Origin: Alphaproteobacteria bacterium WMHbin7
GTDB lineage: Bacteria > Pseudomonadota > Alphaproteobacteria > Rhodospirillales > WMHbin7
Length of the DNA: 38,107 nucleotides
NCBI GenBank assembly: GCA_002753155.1
Contig: PDZW01000028.1
Coordinates: 1-38,107 of the forward strand
Direction of reading: 5' to 3'
Position 1 is the stretch's first letter, and each line of letters starts with the position of its first letter. This document shows positions 35,421 to 38,107 of this stretch, in pieces. The notes under the pieces were generated by a model, which did no database searches, had not been told where the DNA came from, and saw only the letters and a program-made list of their open reading frames with translations. A program made the translations under genes and the position numbers.

Positions 35421-36377
35421 ATGCACTTTCTAGATTTCGAAAAGCCGATTGCCGAACTGGAAGGCAAGATCGAGGAACTTCGCCACCTGACGGATGCGGG
35501 CGATATCAATATCGCCGAGGAAGTGGCCAAGCTGAACGGCAAGGTCGAGAAGCTTTTGCGCACCACCTACGCCAAGCTTACCCCCTGGCAGAAAACCCAG
35601 GTGGCCCGCCATCCCGAGCGCCCGCACTGTCTGGACTATGTGCAGGGCCTGATTCAGGATTTCGTGCCGCTGGCAGGCGATCGCGCCTTTGCCGACGACA
35701 AGGCGGTGGTGGGCGGCATGGGCCGCTTCAGGGGCCATTCGGTGGTGGTGATCGGGCTTGAGAAAGGCCACGATACGGAAAGCCGGATCAAACATAATTT
35801 CGGCATGGCCAAGCCCGAGGGCTATCGCAAGGCCAAGCGTCTGATGCATCTGGCCGATCAGTTCAAGCTGCCGCTGCTCTCCTTCGTCGATACCTCGGGC
35901 GCCTATCCCGGCGTGGATGCCGAAGCCAGGGGCCAGGCCGAGGCGATTGCCCGCTGCATCGAAACCGGGCTCGACCTTCGCGTCCCCTATATCGCCTCGG
36001 TGATCGGCGAGGGCGGCTCGGGCGGGGCCATCGCGATTGCCACCGGCAACGCCATCTTGATGCAGGAACATGCCATCTATTCGGTGATCTCGCCCGAGGG
36101 CTGCGCCTCGATCCTCTGGCGCTCGGGCGATCAGGCCAAGGACGCCGCCGAGGCGCTGAAACTGACGGCGCAGGACCTTTTGAAATTCGGCGTGATCGAT
36201 CAGGTGGTGGCCGAGCCCCTGGGTGGGGCGCACCGCGCCCCCGCCGCCGCCATCCGCAATCTGGGCGACGCCATCGAAGCCTCGCTCAAGGACCTGTCTG
36301 GCTTCGAGGGCGGTGTCTTAAGATCGCGCCGACGCGAAAAATTCCTCGATATGGGCCGCGCTTTGCCCACGCATTGA
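35421..36377 (+). CDS. accA: acetyl-CoA carboxylase carboxyltransferase subunit alpha
   Basis: 318 aa, full length. It forms the carboxyltransferase half of acetyl-CoA carboxylase with AccD, making malonyl-CoA for fatty-acid synthesis. Signatures: FLDFEKPIAELEGKIEEL at the start, VGGMGRFRG, FVDTSGAYPGVDAEARGQAEAIA, IGEGGSGGAIAIATGN, and SVISPEGCASILWR. Convergent with the carbamoyltransferase gene, 106 bases apart. No clear terminator is seen between them. Confidence 0.97.
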   Translation: MHFLDFEKPIAELEGKIEELRHLTDAGDINIAEEVAKLNGKVEKLLRTTYAKLTPWQKTQVARHPERPHCLDYVQGLIQDFVPLAGDRAFADDKAVVGGMGRFRGHSVVVIGLEKGHDTESRIKHNFGMAKPEGYRKAKRLMHLADQFKLPLLSFVDTSGAYPGVDAEARGQAEAIARCIETGLDLRVPYIASVIGEGGSGGAIAIATGNAILMQEHAIYSVISPEGCASILWRSGDQAKDAAEALKLTAQDLLKFGVIDQVVAEPLGGAHRAPAAAIRNLGDAIEASLKDLSGFEGGVLRSRRREKFLDMGRALPTH

Positions 36378-36483
36378 GGGCTGCGGGCAGGACCGGGATT
36401 GCGAAGAGGTGGAAGTTTCGTCTCTGGCTCAGGATTACGTGATTTTCCCCGCCTTCACCACGTCTGTCTTGCGCGAAAACGGT

Positions 36484-38107
36484 TTAGGCCGCCATCTTTT
36501 CCAAGATGAAGGGGCCGAGTCTAAGATATGCCAAACCGCAACGATCCAAGGTGCTGATGGCGTCTTTTGGCGCATCAACGATGGGTTCACCGTGCAGATT
36601 GAATGACGTGTTGAGAACGCCGCCAACGCCGGTTCGCTTTTCAAATTCGCTTATCAACGCATGATAGCCAGGAGTTCCATCTCTGCTCACGAATTGCGGT
36701 CGTGCGGTGAAATCGTAGGGATGCAGCGCGGCCGGAAGATGATGTTTGGCAAGGTCTGTCGATCTGAATCCGAGCATCATGAAGGGTGAAGTAACCCCTT
36801 TTGAATTGATCAGGTAATCGTCTGCTTTCTCAGTCAAAATAGAAGGCGCAAACGGCATCCAGAAGTCGCGCGATTTGACTGCCTCATTCAAGAATCGAAT
36901 GATGGCAGGGTTGCGCGGATCGGCCAGGATCGAGCGATTGCCAAGCGCCCTGGCGCCGAATTCCGCCCTTCCAGTGAAATTGGCGACCGCTTGGCCCTGG
37001 GAAAGTATTTCAGCAACCGCCTCTTCAGGGTTATCCGGTCTTGAAATTTTGTAGCGGCTCGATGCCTCTGTCTGAGAGAGGGCTGTCTTCATTTCTTCTT
37101 CATCAAATGAGCGTCCGAGATATAGGGAATCGGCAGGCAAGATTTTTTCGCCCGCCGAGAGCGCTCCCATGACAGCCGCGCCGATCGCCGCCGATTCATC
37201 GCCTGCCGAAGGCGTAATGGTGATGAAGGCAACCTCATTCATTTCCAGTAGGTGCATGTTGGCCTTGACGTTCATGAATACCCCGCCCGCACAGGCGATA
37301 TCGGGAATGCCCGTTTTCCGCACCCAGACCCGAACCCACTTGGAAATCATCCGTTCCAGATAATCCTGCACGGCACCCGCCAGAACGTCGAAGCGCTGGT
37401 GCCTGGCAAGGTCGTCAACCGCCTGATCGCGCTGCCCCTGATCAACATGCAAAATCCAGTTTCCATCATCATCGACGGATAGAATCGATTCGAAGTCTCT
37501 GCTCAATTTTTTTGAAAGATCGTGATGCGCATAGGGTGACATGCCCATGACCTTGTATTCGTGTTCGTACATCCGCAAGCCGAGAAGACCTGTCACCCGG
37601 CTGTAAATCATGCCGATGGAAGCTGCGGCAGGCGTTAGCCTCAGAACCTTCAACTCCCCTGTTTGGGAAAGGATGGAGACGCTGGCGCAAAGCTCGTCAC
37701 CCCATCCATCCAGCGTAAAGACAAGATGACGATCATTCTTGCCGTTCAGAAATGGTAGCGTCGAGAGCGCATGGCATATCTGATGATTGACATGACGAAG
37801 CCTAGCGGTATCCGTGCCGGTCGCCAGGGCAAGAAAAGTATTCGCCTTGTTGACGCGATCTTGCATGATTTCTGTCGTTTGCCCCTCTTCGAGAAGAAAA
37901 GGGGTCACATCAATGCGTGGCGCATATTCAGGATTTTTTGGCGTTGGCCGGTTTGCTTCGGGTCTTAAATAGGCGCCGAAGCTGTAATTATAAAAACCGG
38001 CACCTCTGAGGGAAATGTATCCGACAGTGGTTTCCTGAAACAGATTGACCGAGGAAACTCGGCCTCGCCCCCCCCCCCCCCCCCCCCCTCCAAACCATCT
38101 ACACCGC
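36484..38107 (-). CDS. NodU/CmcH-type carbamoyltransferase, 5' end outside window
   Basis: At least 474 aa are visible (first start-like codon GTG 37908), but the same frame stays open with sensible sequence (TTVGYISLRGAGFYNYSFGA) back to the homopolymer at 38068-38088. So the gene is cut by the window edge. The Kae1-like N-terminal domain is partly present: VNHQICHA (HxxxH-type), VFTLDGWGD, and YSRVTGLLGLRMYEHEYKVMGMSPYA. The C-terminal domain has ACAGGVFMNVKANM, EFGARALGNRSILADPRNP, and GGVLNTSFNLHGEPIV. These enzymes carbamoylate sugars of Nod factors, antibiotics or surface glycans. Lower GC and different codon use than the rest of the window suggest acquisition. Confidence 0.88.
   Translation of the reverse strand, partial: RCRWFGGGGGGGGRGRVSSVNLFQETTVGYISLRGAGFYNYSFGAYLRPEANRPTPKNPEYAPRIDVTPFLLEEGQTTEIMQDRVNKANTFLALATGTDTARLRHVNHQICHALSTLPFLNGKNDRHLVFTLDGWGDELCASVSILSQTGELKVLRLTPAAASIGMIYSRVTGLLGLRMYEHEYKVMGMSPYAHHDLSKKLSRDFESILSVDDDGNWILHVDQGQRDQAVDDLARHQRFDVLAGAVQDYLERMISKWVRVWVRKTGIPDIACAGGVFMNVKANMHLLEMNEVAFITITPSAGDESAAIGAAVMGALSAGEKILPADSLYLGRSFDEEEMKTALSQTEASSRYKISRPDNPEEAVAEILSQGQAVANFTGRAEFGARALGNRSILADPRNPAIIRFLNEAVKSRDFWMPFAPSILTEKADDYLINSKGVTSPFMMLGFRSTDLAKHHLPAALHPYDFTARPQFVSRDGTPGYHALISEFEKRTGVGGVLNTSFNLHGEPIVDAPKDAISTLDRCGLAYLRLGPFILEKMAA
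38068..38088. repeat. 21-base poly-C/poly-G tract
   Basis: An uninterrupted run of 21 C on the plus strand (G on the coding strand of the carbamoyltransferase), 19 bases from the window edge. In the run-length-21 frame the coding strand stays open through it (polyglycine). It could be a phase-variation tract or a sequencing/assembly artefact. Confidence 0.7.

Overview
The window is a high-GC, gene-dense chromosomal segment. It most likely comes from an alphaproteobacterium of Rhodospirillales/Magnetospirillum type. This is inferred from gene content (a DivK-like regulator, a short class I IlvC, pccBA, a bacteriohemerythrin, a soluble-type MCP core, a dissimilatory-type Sat/Qmo module) and from two families of intergenic palindromic repeats that I associate with this group. 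No rRNA, tRNA, CRISPR array, transposase or phage gene was recognised.

Layout. 206-6415 (+): sat-qmoA-qmoB-hdrC-hdrB, a sulfur energy-metabolism operon. The usual membrane subunit QmoC is replaced by separate soluble HdrC- and HdrB-like proteins, and no aprAB is in view. 6532-9017: a bacteriohemerythrin, two paralogous STAS-domain proteins and a Zn-ribbon/receiver fusion. This stretch carries the scar of a segmental tandem duplication: 3' fragments of the inositol-phosphatase and hemerythrin genes are joined head to tail. 9341-11665 (-): epmB, efp and a suhB-like phosphatase, so EF-P sits beside its lysine-modification enzyme. 11834-13301: uppP, convergent with a vapBC-type toxin-antitoxin pair that has a clear palindromic operator. 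13389-17286 (-): pccB-pccA-acyP, a propionyl-CoA carboxylase operon with an overlapping acylphosphatase. 17431-19240: small genes of unknown function, a DUF985 cupin and a ModE-type HTH protein. 19449-21167: a chemoreceptor. 21462-24804 (-): ilvB-ilvN-ilvC. 24859-27025 (-): a DUF1015 gene and miaA. 27106-31520 (+): a secreted GH114/TM1410-like protein, then a tightly overlapping EamA transporter - acyl-CoA synthetase - HCCA-isomerase-like operon.

31521-31905 has no protein gene. It holds a perfect CRP-type palindrome, a strongly foldable RNA and an excellent intrinsic terminator, and is a good candidate for an uncharacterised regulated small RNA. 31906-36377 holds divK, moaA (-), a lipoprotein M48 metalloprotease with a LysM-like tail (-), a single-domain response regulator and accA. 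The right end (36484 to the edge, -) is a NodU-type carbamoyltransferase of visibly lower GC. It is cut by the window end, with a 21-base homopolymer inside or next to its reading frame.

The strongest leads for something new are the Qmo/Hdr hybrid operon, the CRP-site/structured-RNA locus and the duplication scar around the STAS genes. All functional statements rest on motif recognition by eye; no database search was possible.
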